42,120 bases of DNA from Candidatus Bathyarchaeota archaeon RBG_13_60_20 (lineage in GTDB: Archaea > Thermoproteota > Bathyarchaeia > TCS64), in the NCBI GenBank assembly GCA_001775965.1, contig MEZG01000035.1, positions 1-42,120 on the forward strand, read 5' to 3'. The translations under genes were made by a program, and so were the position numbers. The notes below the pieces were generated by a model, which was not told where the DNA came from, did no database searches, and saw nothing but the letters and a program-made list of their open reading frames with translations. Shown here one piece after another: positions 6,915-13,845 of this stretch. Position 1 is the first letter of the stretch. Every line of letters begins with the position of its first letter.

Positions 6915-7321
6915 CTCCTCGGATTAAGGAACCCGTTATCCACCTGCCTCAATACCGGCCGAAACACGTAGACAAAGAAAGCCAGAGAGTACTCGGAGGG
7001 CGACAGCGCAACATAATAAACCACCCTCCCCGTCCCAAATTCCCTCTCCTTGTAGATGGCCACAAGATCATCTCTACGGGCCAGGCTCATGAACTCGGCC
7101 CGATCCTTGACAAGAGTCTCAGATACCACCCACGGTGGGTACGAAAACGATTTGAAGCTCTTGAACGTGGGGCACAGAGGCAACCCGTCCTCAAACTCAT
7201 CGAAGGCGAGCCAATAGTTCTGCTGAGTGGGGACCGTCACAAAGAAGTAGCTTGCCCCCAAGAAAACGAAGTAGACAGAATAGAGCAGTAATAAGTACCA
7301 CGCTGCCTTGTTCAGAGCCAT
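6899..7321 (-). CDS. Hypothetical single-span membrane protein
   Basis: A 140-residue protein I do not recognise. Residues 7-29 (AWYLLLLYSVYFVFLGASYF) form one clear membrane span. The rest is a mixed, aromatic-rich soluble domain (WLAFDEF, FSYPPWVVSETLV, RVVYYVALSPSEYSLAFF) that is probably outside the cell. No catalytic motif is visible. The 3' end overlaps the DUF3368 gene by 16 bases on the opposite strand. Base composition and the neighbouring TA modules suggest accessory DNA. Confidence 0.6.
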   Translation of the reverse strand: MALNKAAWYLLLLYSVYFVFLGASYFFVTVPTQQNYWLAFDEFEDGLPLCPTFKSFKSFSYPPWVVSETLVKDRAEFMSLARRDDLVAIYKEREFGTGRVVYYVALSPSEYSLAFFVYVFRPVLRQVDNGFLNPRSYEML

Positions 7322-7411
7322 CTGAGCACCATGATTAAACCTTCATAGATATTTTAATGTAGCTTCGCCCCTCGCATAAGGTTTAGATACCTGAACTAGA
7401 AAAGCGCTCGA

Positions 7412-7528
7412 TTAAGCGTATCCGATTTTATGGATTATACTGTGTAAATAAATCGCAACTAACGCGATCATGAGTAAAACTATCAAACTTATGATTGTCC
7501 AATCCCTCCCGGGCTTCGAGTGGCGCAT
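7412..7528 (-). CDS. Small single-span membrane protein (38 aa)
   Basis: A short frame on the minus strand encodes a basic N-terminus (MRHSKPGRDW), a continuous hydrophobic helix (TIISLIVLLMIALVAIYL) and a short polar tail ending IHKIGYA. A TATA-like TTTATTATATG (7549-7559) lies about 27 bases before the ATG at 7528, fitting a leaderless mRNA. A further ATG at 7549 would overlap that box, so I prefer the shorter form. The positive-inside layout and clean span argue for a real protein. Function unknown. Confidence 0.55.
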   Translation of the reverse strand: MRHSKPGRDWTIISLIVLLMIALVAIYLHSIIHKIGYA

Positions 7529-7578
7529 AATACCAACCGTGACTAACATATAATAAAAAAAAGGTCAAAGTAACAATA

Positions 7579-7594
7579 AACAATTATATCCAGC
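7579..7594 (+). promoter_or_regulatory. Promoter motif shared with 8370-8385 (copy 1)
   Basis: AACAATTATATCCAGC occurs identically here and at 8370-8385. The TATAT core is 27 bases before the acetyltransferase ATG (7613). Both downstream genes also begin ATGACCAG, so the two genes have a common promoter cassette and probably leaderless mRNAs. Confidence 0.6.
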
Positions 7595-7612
7595 TTCAAC
7601 TATCTAATCTGA

Positions 7613-8263
7613 ATGACCAGCCGAAATTACGTATTAACCTTCACCACAAGATATGCTACCACAAACGACACCCGAACCCTCCTCACTTTCAGGAAAAGAC
7701 TCCAGCAACACCTCCAGAAATCCAACCCTCGCATCTGGAGGAGAGACATGAATTCTTCCGAACTATGGAATGAGGCTCTCTACGATATCGCCGGCCCCAA
7801 TAAGTGGACTTTCATAGCTGAGTACAAAGCCAAACCCATCGGCCACATCTCAGGTGGAACCATCACACGCCCAGACGAAGCCCCGGCCACCATCGGAGTT
7901 ATCAGCACCATGTGGGTAGAGCCTAAACACAGAAACAGGGGCGTGGGAACCCGCCTCGTCCACGATCTCCTGTATCGGCTCACCCAGGAAGGAGCCCGGG
8001 ACATAACCCTCAGGACCGTCAACGGTAACACAGAGGCTCAACGCTTCTGGGCCGGCCTCGGCTTCCAGCCCACCATCACCGTCGCCAACGCCGAGCCCAG
8101 ACGGGTCCTAGAAGCCATCAACAGAATTATCCTGCAATCAGACAAGACCCCTGGCAACCCCACCATGAAGATGCTTGGCCTAGCCGCGGGACACGACGAG
8201 CCCCCGGAGAAGGTCCTATTGGAGGAGGTGGAGGACAAACTTGCCCGCCAGAAGACCCGTTGA
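7613..8263 (+). CDS. GNAT-family N-acetyltransferase
   Basis: A 216-residue protein with a GNAT fold. The acetyl-CoA pyrophosphate-binding motif is clear near residues 102-115 (VEPKHRNRGVGTRLV), followed by a typical strand and helix (ITLRTVNGNTEAQRFWAGLGF) of the C-terminal half. GNAT enzymes move an acetyl group from acetyl-CoA to an amine on a small molecule, peptide or protein; the acceptor cannot be read here. About 60 charged residues after the domain have no recognised fold. The start ATG is 27 bases after a TATA box. Confidence 0.85.
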   Translation: MTSRNYVLTFTTRYATTNDTRTLLTFRKRLQQHLQKSNPRIWRRDMNSSELWNEALYDIAGPNKWTFIAEYKAKPIGHISGGTITRPDEAPATIGVISTMWVEPKHRNRGVGTRLVHDLLYRLTQEGARDITLRTVNGNTEAQRFWAGLGFQPTITVANAEPRRVLEAINRIILQSDKTPGNPTMKMLGLAAGHDEPPEKVLLEEVEDKLARQKTR

Positions 8264-8369
8264 CGCCAACTCCTAATCAACTCGCTGAAGCTCCCCAGGG
8301 ACCACCGCCAGAGATGTGGGGCACGGCTCTATGCCGCCCCGCAGAGGGGAGAGTAAGCCTAAACACATG

Positions 8370-8385
8370 AACAATTATATCCAGC
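8370..8385 (+). promoter_or_regulatory. Promoter motif shared with 7579-7594 (copy 2)
   Basis: Second identical copy of AACAATTATATCCAGC, with its TATAT core about 28 bases before the antitoxin ATG at 8406. Identity over 16 bases around the TATA box suggests co-regulation or recent duplication of the promoter. Confidence 0.6.
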
Positions 8386-8405
8386 CTTCCCCACCTCCAG
8401 ACTAG

Positions 8406-8666
8406 ATGACCAGCACCGAGATGAAGGAAGTCCTCAGGGAGATCAGCCTGATCCGCGACAAGATGGAGAGGATAGAGGAGCTCATCGAGGAGAGAGTAAT
8501 AGGATCGGAGAAGCCCCTGAAGGACGAGGTTAAAGCGATAAAAGAATACGAGAAGGCAAAAGAAGACGAGACGCTGGAGCTCGAACGCCTTAAACCAGCG
8601 CCAGGCAGAAACACGCCTCACTCCTCTAAAACAGAAGACGCGAACGCAAACATCACACGTGACTAA
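8406..8666 (+). CDS. Orphan RelB/VapB-like antitoxin
   Basis: An 86-residue, very charged, helical protein. Its first 60 residues (VLREISLIRDKMERIEELIEE, then a Glu/Lys-rich linker) look like archaeal antitoxins that normally precede a RelE-type toxin. No toxin frame follows before the next promoter at 8655, and the last 25 residues (APGRNTPHSS...) are low-complexity, as if the frame now runs through former toxin or intergenic DNA. It is probably an orphan left after toxin loss. The promoter is shared with the acetyltransferase gene. Confidence 0.6.
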   Translation: MTSTEMKEVLREISLIRDKMERIEELIEERVIGSEKPLKDEVKAIKEYEKAKEDETLELERLKPAPGRNTPHSSKTEDANANITRD

Positions 8667-8701
8667 CACGTACATTTATCTACGTGGACCACACGTATAT
8701 C
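8655..8701. promoter_or_regulatory. ACACGT repeat cluster over the DUF4258 promoter
   Basis: ACGT cores at 8657, 8668, 8682 and 8693 form two pairs each 11 bp apart, about one helical turn. Three lie in ACACGT and one in TACGTGG. They surround the TATA-like boxes ACATTTATC (8672-8680) and CGTATATCC (8694-8702). The second DUF4258 locus has ACACG motifs flanking its TATA box too (38481-38510). This fits an operator bound by the module's own AbrB-type protein. Confidence 0.5.
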
Positions 8702-8714
8702 CTCGGGTCAAGGG

Positions 8715-8942
8715 ATGGGCGCCAAACCCATCAAGCTCACGATGCACGCCGTAGAACGCAGCCTAACCTACGGCCTCGAGCCGGAGGGCATAACCCACAT
8801 CATAAGAGAGGGCGCCAAGAAGCCGGAAGGTAAAACCAAGTGCCGATACATCCTCAAGACCCGGAAAGAAACCCTCGTCGCCATATGCGACGAAGACGAC
8901 GAGCGAGTCATCGTCATAACAGTCATGAAGAGAGGAGCGTAG
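8715..8942 (+). CDS. DUF4258 protein, putative toxin
   Basis: A 75-residue protein of the DUF4258 type, a small fold related to RelE/MqsR-like toxins. Family features are the early His-Arg helix (LTMHAVERSLTYG), the KCRYILKTRKETLVAIC strand pair and the VIVITVMKR ending. The zinc-ribbon/AbrB gene follows after 4 bases, so the two form a putative toxin-antitoxin operon. A frameshifted paralogue with the same partner lies at 38539. Toxicity is inferred from family and context only. Confidence 0.75.
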   Translation: MGAKPIKLTMHAVERSLTYGLEPEGITHIIREGAKKPEGKTKCRYILKTRKETLVAICDEDDERVIVITVMKRGA

Positions 8943-8946
8943 AAAA

Positions 8947-9276
8947 ATGAAGTGCTACAAGGACGGAGGCGAGATGGTGCCCACGGTGATCGACTACGAG
9001 CACCGCGGAATCGTCGTGAAGGGCGTGAAAGCCCTCAAATGCCCGGTCTGCGGAGAGGAGGTGATCGACGTCGACGAGTACGGCAAGGTCAAGCGCCGCA
9101 TCGAATCCATGATCAAGCCCCTCAGGCTCCGACGCAAGATCAGCAGCGCGGGGAACCGCCCCGCCATCTACCTCCCCGAGGACGTAGTGAACGCCGTCAA
9201 GGTGGAGATAGGCGACGACGTGGAGATATACGTTGAGGGAAACCGCATCATAATAGAGCCGGTAAACACGAGCTGA
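8947..9276 (+). CDS. YgiT-type zinc finger plus AbrB-like antitoxin
   Basis: A 109-residue protein with two parts. Residues 1-45 resemble the YgiT/MqsA zinc finger, with CPVCGEE near residues 36-42, but the first CxxC is reduced to one Cys (CYKDGG). Residues 60-105 form an AbrB/SpoVT swapped-hairpin DNA-binding domain (RRKISSAGNRPAIYLPEDV, VEIGDDVEIYVEG, IIIEPV). It likely neutralises the DUF4258 protein and represses the operon. A close paralogue is at 38764. Confidence 0.8.
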   Translation: MKCYKDGGEMVPTVIDYEHRGIVVKGVKALKCPVCGEEVIDVDEYGKVKRRIESMIKPLRLRRKISSAGNRPAIYLPEDVVNAVKVEIGDDVEIYVEGNRIIIEPVNTS

Positions 9277-9386
9277 AGGTTCACGGGGGCACGTTATTCA
9301 GACAGAAAAACGTGGTAACCATCCCTAAGATGCAAATGAAGCGCAGACATGCAAAAAAAATCATTTGAAAAAGGTAGGAGCACTTA

Positions 9387-9412
9387 TTTTAGGACTAAAA
9401 AACCTCCTAAAA
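9387..9412. terminator. Hairpin between the TA modules
   Basis: TTTTAGGA (9387-9394) pairs perfectly with TCCTAAAA (9405-9412) around a 10-base A-rich loop. It lies 110 bases after the zinc-AbrB gene and 60 bases before the HicB promoter (ACTATAAATAACC, 9477-9489). It may be a terminator or a 3' stability element. The rest of 9277-9515 holds no convincing gene. Confidence 0.35.
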
Positions 9413-9515
9413 TGAGGCGCCTAAAGACCACCAAGATGACTGAAAAAGGATTTATCTCTACCCCACCTCAGGCGGACTATAAATAACCGGCTCCGCAAAA
9501 TAATAACAGCCAACC

Positions 9516-9749
9516 ATGGCCACACACAAGTTCACGGCTTTCCTGGAGCCCGCTGAGGAGGGCGGCTACATAGTAAAATGCCTCGAGCTACCCGTAGCCA
9601 GCCAAGGAGATACCAAGGAGGAGGCCCTAGCCAACATAAAGGAGGCCGTCGAAGGCTACCTGGAGGCCAAGACCGAACTCTTCCGAAACCAGGTAAAGGG
9701 GGAGAGGGTGGAGATCATTGTCGAAGCTCCTCCAACTGTCCTGGCGTGA
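9516..9749 (+). CDS. hicB: HicB-family antitoxin
   Basis: A 77-residue HicB protein, a partial RNase-H-like fold that binds and blocks the HicA mRNA interferase. Typical marks are FTAFLEPAEEGGYIVKCLELP, then SQGDTKEEALANIKEAVEGYL. It lacks the extra DNA-binding tail of longer HicB proteins. The hicA frame starts inside its 3' end (TTG 9718), but hicA is interrupted by a stop codon, so this antitoxin may now be an orphan. Confidence 0.85.
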   Translation: MATHKFTAFLEPAEEGGYIVKCLELPVASQGDTKEEALANIKEAVEGYLEAKTELFRNQVKGERVEIIVEAPPTVLA

Positions 9750-9939
9750 AGTAGTCAAAGCCCTGACCCGGGCCGGGTTCACAGTCTCAAGATAGAGAGG
9801 AAGCCACCTCATTCTGGTGAAAGACGAGCGTATAGTGCCCGTTCCTAAGCACATGGTAATAAAGAGGGGTCTGCTGCAGGCGATCATAGTCGAGGCCGAC
9901 TTGACCCGAGAAGAGTTTCTACAGCTTCTAAGAGATTAA
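9718..9939 (+). pseudogene. hicA: hicA mRNA interferase with an in-frame TAG
   Basis: From a TTG at 9718 this frame reads as a complete HicA (73 sense codons, usual length): SWREVVKALTRAGF, then RGSHLILVKDERIVPVPKH and LTREEFLQLLRD. Codon 26 is TAG (9793-9795), just before RGSH, which carries the catalytic His of HicA. The family usually has Gln or a similar residue here (R-Q-RGSH), so a single CAG-to-TAG change explains it. The truncated 25-residue product lacks the active site. The start overlaps hicB by 32 bases. Confidence 0.78.
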
Positions 9940-9952
9940 GGGTAAGCCTCAA

Positions 9953-9979
9953 GCACGATTATGACTGGGACCATCGTGC
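9953..9979. terminator. Hairpin after hicA
   Basis: GCACGAT (9953-9959) pairs with ATCGTGC (9973-9979) around a 13-base loop, 13 bases after the hicA stop. Probably a 3'-end structure of the hicBA transcript, though no T-run follows. Confidence 0.35.
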
Positions 9980-10010
9980 AAGTAAACACTAGACCCGGGA
10001 GCTAAGAATG

Positions 10011-10137
10011 AACGGGCACGGCGGACACCGCCACCCAGAAGCCCCTAAAAGCTTCCGAACCCGAAAACAATCCAGAAAACGGGGATAATGGCGGCGGCGA
10101 AGGGGCATCTCTTCCCCCACCACCACGCACTGAGACA
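10011..10137 (+). repeat. Structured intergenic element, copy B
   Basis: Second copy of the element seen at 4416-4545. It starts with a perfect hairpin GGCGG-ACA-CCGCC (10020-10032). It continues with AGCCCCT, CCCGAAAACAATCC-AGAAAACGGGGA and GGCGGCGGCGA, then a C-rich run ending CACGCAC. It lies between the broken hicA and the yhbY promoter (CCCATATAC, 10151-10159). Compared with copy A it carries about 10 extra bases after AGCCCCT. Transcription is unproven. Confidence 0.4.
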
Positions 10138-10184
10138 GAGCCCAGATAAACCCATATACGCCCGCCCCCAATACCCCACCCACC

Positions 10185-10478
10185 ATGACCATCCCACTCG
10201 AGAAGCTCAGACGACTCAGGGCCCAGGCCCACGGCCTCAAGCCCCTCGTCCAGATCGGCAAGGAGGGAGTCACGGAGGCCCAGGTAGAGACCATCAAGCG
10301 CCACCTGGACCACCACGAGCTCATCAAGGTCAAGTTTAACGAGCACAAGGACCAGCGCAGAGAGCTCTCGGCCATCATAGCCGAGAAGACCGGCTCGGAG
10401 CAGGTCAGCCTCACAGGCAACACCCTCACCCTCTACAGGGCCAACCCTGACCCCGCCAAACGAAAGGTAAGCCCCTAA
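10185..10478 (+). CDS. YhbY/CRM-domain RNA-binding protein
   Basis: A 97-residue single CRM (CRS1-YhbY) domain protein. The bacterial homologue YhbY binds pre-50S ribosomes, and archaeal versions are thought to act in ribosome assembly or rRNA binding. Visible features are the basic N-terminal helix (LRRLRAQAHGLKPLVQIGKEGVT), the HHELIKVKF strand, and the end VSLTGNTLTLYR. The domain fills the protein. A TATA-like box is about 30 bases upstream. It is followed after 50 bases by the Lrp-like regulators. Confidence 0.88.
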   Translation: MTIPLEKLRRLRAQAHGLKPLVQIGKEGVTEAQVETIKRHLDHHELIKVKFNEHKDQRRELSAIIAEKTGSEQVSLTGNTLTLYRANPDPAKRKVSP

Positions 10479-10529
10479 ACTTTCAGACTCCGGACAAGTT
10501 TTATAAGATAATATCGGAAATATCCGTTC

Positions 10530-11015
10530 ATGGCCAGAGAATCCAAGCTGGACCACGTGGACGTGGCCATCCTCAGGGCCCTGCAGCTGGACGCCAGGAC
10601 CAGGTATAGCGACATAGCTGAGGCCCAGGGTGTCAGCGTGGACACCGTCATCAAGCGATTCAGGAAGCTCAGGCGTAGCGGCCTCGTCAAGCGGACCACA
10701 CTCCTCCTCGACCCCCGCCGCCTCGGCTTGGAGGTCCTCGCTAACCTGGCCATAACCTGCGAGCCCAGCGGCATCGAACAGGTCGCGGACTACATGCGAG
10801 GCCGCGGGGGCGTGCTCTTCGCCACCCACACCATGGGCCAGTACGACGTCTTCGCGGTGGCCGCCACCCGCACCATGAACGAGATGAACGCCCTCAAGGA
10901 GTCCATCCAGGCCCACGGCATGGTCAAGGACGTCAAGGCAAGCATATGGGTGGACCAGTTCCTACTCTGCCCCCAGAACTTCGAGCTGGAGCCCGCCGCG
11001 GAGGCGCAGCCGTGA
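10530..11015 (+). CDS. Lrp/AsnC-family transcriptional regulator 1
   Basis: A 161-residue protein with an N-terminal helix-turn-helix (about residues 8-55: VDVAILRALQLDARTRYSDIA...VSVDTVIKRFRKLRRSGLV). A C-terminal RAM-like alpha-beta domain follows (VLFATHTMGQYDVFAVAA). Lrp/AsnC regulators form dimers or octamers and respond to amino acids or related metabolites. The ATG is 27 bases after TTTTATAAGATAA, so the mRNA is probably leaderless. It overlaps regulator 2 by 4 bases, suggesting a heteromeric or co-ordinated pair. Targets are unknown. Confidence 0.87.
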   Translation: MARESKLDHVDVAILRALQLDARTRYSDIAEAQGVSVDTVIKRFRKLRRSGLVKRTTLLLDPRRLGLEVLANLAITCEPSGIEQVADYMRGRGGVLFATHTMGQYDVFAVAATRTMNEMNALKESIQAHGMVKDVKASIWVDQFLLCPQNFELEPAAEAQP

Positions 11016-11464
11016 ACGACCTGGATCGGTTCATCATCGAGTCCCTGACGGGCGACGCCAGGACCAGCTTCAGGCGCATATCCGGCGAGGCGGGCAGGTC
11101 CACGGACACCGTAATCAACCACTATAACCAGCTGGTTGCCGACGGGGTCATCAGGGGCAGCACTGTCGTCCTGGACGCAGCCAGGATCGGGTACGAGGGC
11201 GTGGCCGCCTTCAACATAGACGTCGCGACCTCAGGCGGCGCCAACCCCGCCGACGTCATGGAGACCCTCATCAGGATGCCCAACATCATCCTATCCACCA
11301 AGACCGTCGGCGAGAACGACATACTGGCCATCGCCGTTATCCACGACGTCGACCACTACGCCAGGCTGGGCCGGGAGATAGCCTCAATACCTGGCGTCCG
11401 AAGCATCAGTTCCAACCTGTGGCCTGGCGGCCAGGAGATATGCCCCAGGTACTTCATAGTCTAG
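11012..11464 (+). CDS. Lrp/AsnC-family transcriptional regulator 2
   Basis: A 150-residue Lrp/AsnC-type protein starting at a GTG that overlaps the stop of regulator 1 (GTGA). The helix-turn-helix occupies roughly residues 3-50 (DRFIIESLTGDARTSFRRIS...STDTVINHYNQLVADGVI). The C-terminal ligand domain follows (IILSTKTVGENDILAIAVI). An earlier ATG at 10946 would read through the end of regulator 1 and adds a low-complexity stretch, so I reject it. The same architecture and end (LWPGGQEICPRYF against IWVDQFLLCPQNF) show the two arose by duplication. Confidence 0.85.
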   Translation: MNDLDRFIIESLTGDARTSFRRISGEAGRSTDTVINHYNQLVADGVIRGSTVVLDAARIGYEGVAAFNIDVATSGGANPADVMETLIRMPNIILSTKTVGENDILAIAVIHDVDHYARLGREIASIPGVRSISSNLWPGGQEICPRYFIV

Positions 11465-11485
11465 CCACGAGGAGGCCCTCGAGGG

Positions 11486-12088
11486 TTAGGGCCTGCGGGC
11501 CACCAGGACGCGGTACCCGCTGCCCTTGGACGCGACGGTGTGCCCCCCGAAGTGCTCGTCAACCATCCTCGCCAGGGTCCTGCCGCCCTTGTTGCTCTGA
11601 ACAACCAGCTGCAACAGGCCGCCCTCCTCAAGGTGTCCGACAGCACCCGCCACGAGGGGCTCCACGACCCTCCTCATCCCCGCCGAGATGGGCGGGTTGG
11701 AGACGACAGTGCTGAACCTCCTGTCCCCCACCGGCTCGTAGAGGTCCCCGGTCAGGACCTCGGCGTTGCCCAGCCTCATCCTGGCGACGTTCTCGGCGGC
11801 CAGCGCCGCGGCCCGCTGGTTAACCTCAGTCATGGTGACCCTCAGCCCCGGCTCCAGGGTGGCCGCCACGACGCCCAGGACGCCGTACCCGCAGCCCAGG
11901 TCCAGGAATGACCCCTCGGCGGGCACATCCATGGACTCCACGAGCAGCCGGGTCCCGTTGTCGATCCTCTTGTGGCTGAAGACGCCCGTCGCGGTGACGA
12001 ACCTGTAGCGCCTGCCTCTCAGGTAGGCAGAGACGATGCCCCTCTCGAGCTTGGAGTCGGGCTCAGGCGAGTAGTAGTGGCCGCTCAC
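11486..12088 (-). CDS. Class I SAM methyltransferase, MJ0882/RsmC-like
   Basis: A 200-residue methyltransferase with the SAM-binding motif FLDLGCGYGVLG near residue 62, the acidic strand end VTMTEVN, and NPPISAG near residue 128. The NPP(I/Y) motif is typical of enzymes that methylate exocyclic nitrogens of bases, such as the rRNA guanine-N2 enzymes RsmC/RsmG-like and MJ0882. The start is a GTG 3 bases after the Cbf5 stop, with GGTGAG just upstream, so it is co-transcribed with the pseudouridine synthase. That context favours an RNA substrate. Confidence 0.85.
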   Translation of the reverse strand: MSGHYYSPEPDSKLERGIVSAYLRGRRYRFVTATGVFSHKRIDNGTRLLVESMDVPAEGSFLDLGCGYGVLGVVAATLEPGLRVTMTEVNQRAAALAAENVARMRLGNAEVLTGDLYEPVGDRRFSTVVSNPPISAGMRRVVEPLVAGAVGHLEEGGLLQLVVQSNKGGRTLARMVDEHFGGHTVASKGSGYRVLVARRP

Positions 12089-12091
12089 CGC

Positions 12092-13072
12092 TCACCACGT
12101 TTTAGGGTAGACGCCCATGGGCATTATGACTCTTATGCTTGACGCCACGATGCCGTGGGCCTCGGCCTGGATCTTGCCGCTGGCCATCTCGGCCTTCATG
12201 ATGGCCACCAGCTCGCCCTTCTGCGTCATGGCGGCCACGTGGCTGCCCGCCTCTATGCCGGTCTCGTAGCGGAGCACCCCGGGGACCGCGAGCTGGGCGC
12301 CGTTGCAGACGGCCTCCACGGCGGAGTCCCTTATCCATATCTTGGGCAGGAGGGCCACGGCGTCCTCCACTGGCCTTATGAGCTTCCTGAGGGGCGCCTC
12401 GTCGCCCTCGTCCCTGCGGTCCAGGGCGTCCGTGAGGTCGTACATGGTGACGGCCTCCTCCTCCAGGAACGGGCCGCTCCGTGTGCGCCTCAGCTCCTGC
12501 ATGTGTGCGCCGCAGCCAAGCACCTCGCCCACGTCGAAGCACAGCTTCCTGATGTAGGTGCCGCTCTCGCAGGATACCTTGAACAGCCAGTTCCTGCCGT
12601 CGCCCTCCAGGTAGTCCACGCCGTATATCCAGCGGGTCCTGAGGCGGCGGCTGACGCTGCTCCGGAGGGGCGGCCTCTGGAATATCTCTCCCACGAAGAG
12701 ACTCAGGGCCTCGCGGACGCGCTTCTCCGTGGCGTCCTCGTGTGTGCGCATCACGCAGACGTACTCCTTACCCGCCTCCAGGAGGGCCTGGACGACCTTG
12801 GTGCTGTCCTGCAGCGTCACAGGCAGAACGCCCGTGACCTTGGGGTCCAGGGTGCCGCCGTGGCCCACCTTGTCCAGCTCCAGGAGCTTCTTGACCCACG
12901 AGGCCACCTCGTGGCTGGTGGGGCCCGGCACCTTGTCGATTACGACGAGGCCGAACCTGATGTACTGGGATAGGGGCCTCTTGTCGGGGGAGCAGCCGTA
13001 CCTATCGCTGGGCTCTTCCTCGGCCTTCACCCTGACCTCCCGCTGGGCCTCCCAGGCCGGCCTCTTAGACAT
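12092..13072 (-). CDS. cbf5: Cbf5, H/ACA RNP pseudouridine synthase
   Basis: The archaeal TruB-family catalytic subunit that converts uridine to pseudouridine in rRNA, guided by H/ACA RNAs with Nop10, Gar1 and L7Ae. The catalytic Asp lies in GHGGTLDPKVTGVLPV (D76 from my start). An N-terminal extension, the central TruB domain, the CESGTYIRKLC motif and a C-terminal PUA domain (about 245-320) are all present. A TATA-like CTATAAAG (13098-13105) is about 29 bases before ATG 13072, so I prefer this start to the ATG at 13081. It heads an operon with the methyltransferase. Confidence 0.95.
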   Translation of the reverse strand: MSKRPAWEAQREVRVKAEEEPSDRYGCSPDKRPLSQYIRFGLVVIDKVPGPTSHEVASWVKKLLELDKVGHGGTLDPKVTGVLPVTLQDSTKVVQALLEAGKEYVCVMRTHEDATEKRVREALSLFVGEIFQRPPLRSSVSRRLRTRWIYGVDYLEGDGRNWLFKVSCESGTYIRKLCFDVGEVLGCGAHMQELRRTRSGPFLEEEAVTMYDLTDALDRRDEGDEAPLRKLIRPVEDAVALLPKIWIRDSAVEAVCNGAQLAVPGVLRYETGIEAGSHVAAMTQKGELVAIMKAEMASGKIQAEAHGIVASSIRVIMPMGVYPKTW

Positions 13073-13142
13073 GTTTCTCATTGAACCGCACGGTGACTAT
13101 AAAGCATAGCTCTTATCCGCGGAAGACCAATAAGGCTTCGGC

Positions 13143-13817
13143 ATGGTCAAGGCGGTTCTCCTCGACCTGGGCAACACCCTGGTCAGCTACTACCCGAGAG
13201 AAGAGTTCCCCGGAATACTCACTGAAGCCATAAACGGCTGCGCATGGCACCTCCACCACGCTGGCGTAGAATACCCACTAGAGAACCTCTGGGATAGGGT
13301 CAAGGAGCAGGACCACGGCTCACCCGACAACAGGGTCTACACCCTGGAGGCTCGCCTCGCAACCATATTCCAAGTCGAGGACCAGGAGGCCATCGGCAGG
13401 CTGTGCAGCGTATTCATGCAGCCCATATTCGCGCGGGGTAGGCTCCACGGCGACGCCGAGCCCACCCTCAGGAGGCTCAGAGCCCGGGGCATCAAGACAG
13501 CCATAGTCTCCAACACGCCCTGGGGCAGCCCCGCCGACCTCTGGAGACGCGAGTTGGAAAGGCTGGGCCTGGCACGGCTGGTGGACGAGGCGGTCTTCTG
13601 CCGCGACGTGGGCTGGAGGAAGCCCGACCCCAGGGTATTCACCTACACGTTGGACTTGCTGGGCGTCGAGGCCCGGGACTCCGTGTTCGTGGGCGACGAC
13701 CCCCGGTGGGACGTGGAGGGACCCAGGGCCCTGGGAATGAGGGCGGTGCTGGTGGACAGGGCGGGTCGTAACCCCGACGCCCTGCACGGGCTCGAGGGGC
13801 TCATAGAGCTTCTTTAA
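13143..13817 (+). CDS. HAD-superfamily hydrolase
   Basis: A 224-residue HAD phosphatase-type enzyme. Motif I is LLDLGNTL with nucleophile D8; the usual second Asp is Gly, a common archaeal variant. Motif II is IVSNTP, motif III is the Lys in WRKPDP, and motif IV is VFVGDDPRWDVEG. A helical cap sits between motifs I and II. Substrates of this subfamily are small phosphoesters and cannot be predicted. The ATG is about 28 bases after CTCTTATCC, so the mRNA is likely leaderless. It is divergent from cbf5. Confidence 0.86.
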   Translation: MVKAVLLDLGNTLVSYYPREEFPGILTEAINGCAWHLHHAGVEYPLENLWDRVKEQDHGSPDNRVYTLEARLATIFQVEDQEAIGRLCSVFMQPIFARGRLHGDAEPTLRRLRARGIKTAIVSNTPWGSPADLWRRELERLGLARLVDEAVFCRDVGWRKPDPRVFTYTLDLLGVEARDSVFVGDDPRWDVEGPRALGMRAVLVDRAGRNPDALHGLEGLIELL

Positions 13818-13845
13818 GCCCCATTATCCGCTGGGCAACCATTAT

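Noticed and set aside
9413..9487. 24-codon frame from ATG 9413
   Set aside because: It ends in the hicB TATA box, has no ribosome-binding site and starts inside a hairpin.
9793..9795. TAG in hicA read as pyrrolysine
   Set aside because: There is no sign of pyrrolysine genes in the window, and a CAG-to-TAG mutation in a toxin gene is the simpler explanation.
10002..10916. Open frame of 304 codons on the minus strand opposite yhbY and Lrp regulator 1
   Set aside because: It mirrors well-supported plus-strand genes. The composition follows from the GC-rich codons of the opposite strand, and there is no recognisable domain.
12155..12973. Open frame of 272 codons antisense to cbf5
   Set aside because: Shadow of cbf5, whose domains are complete.
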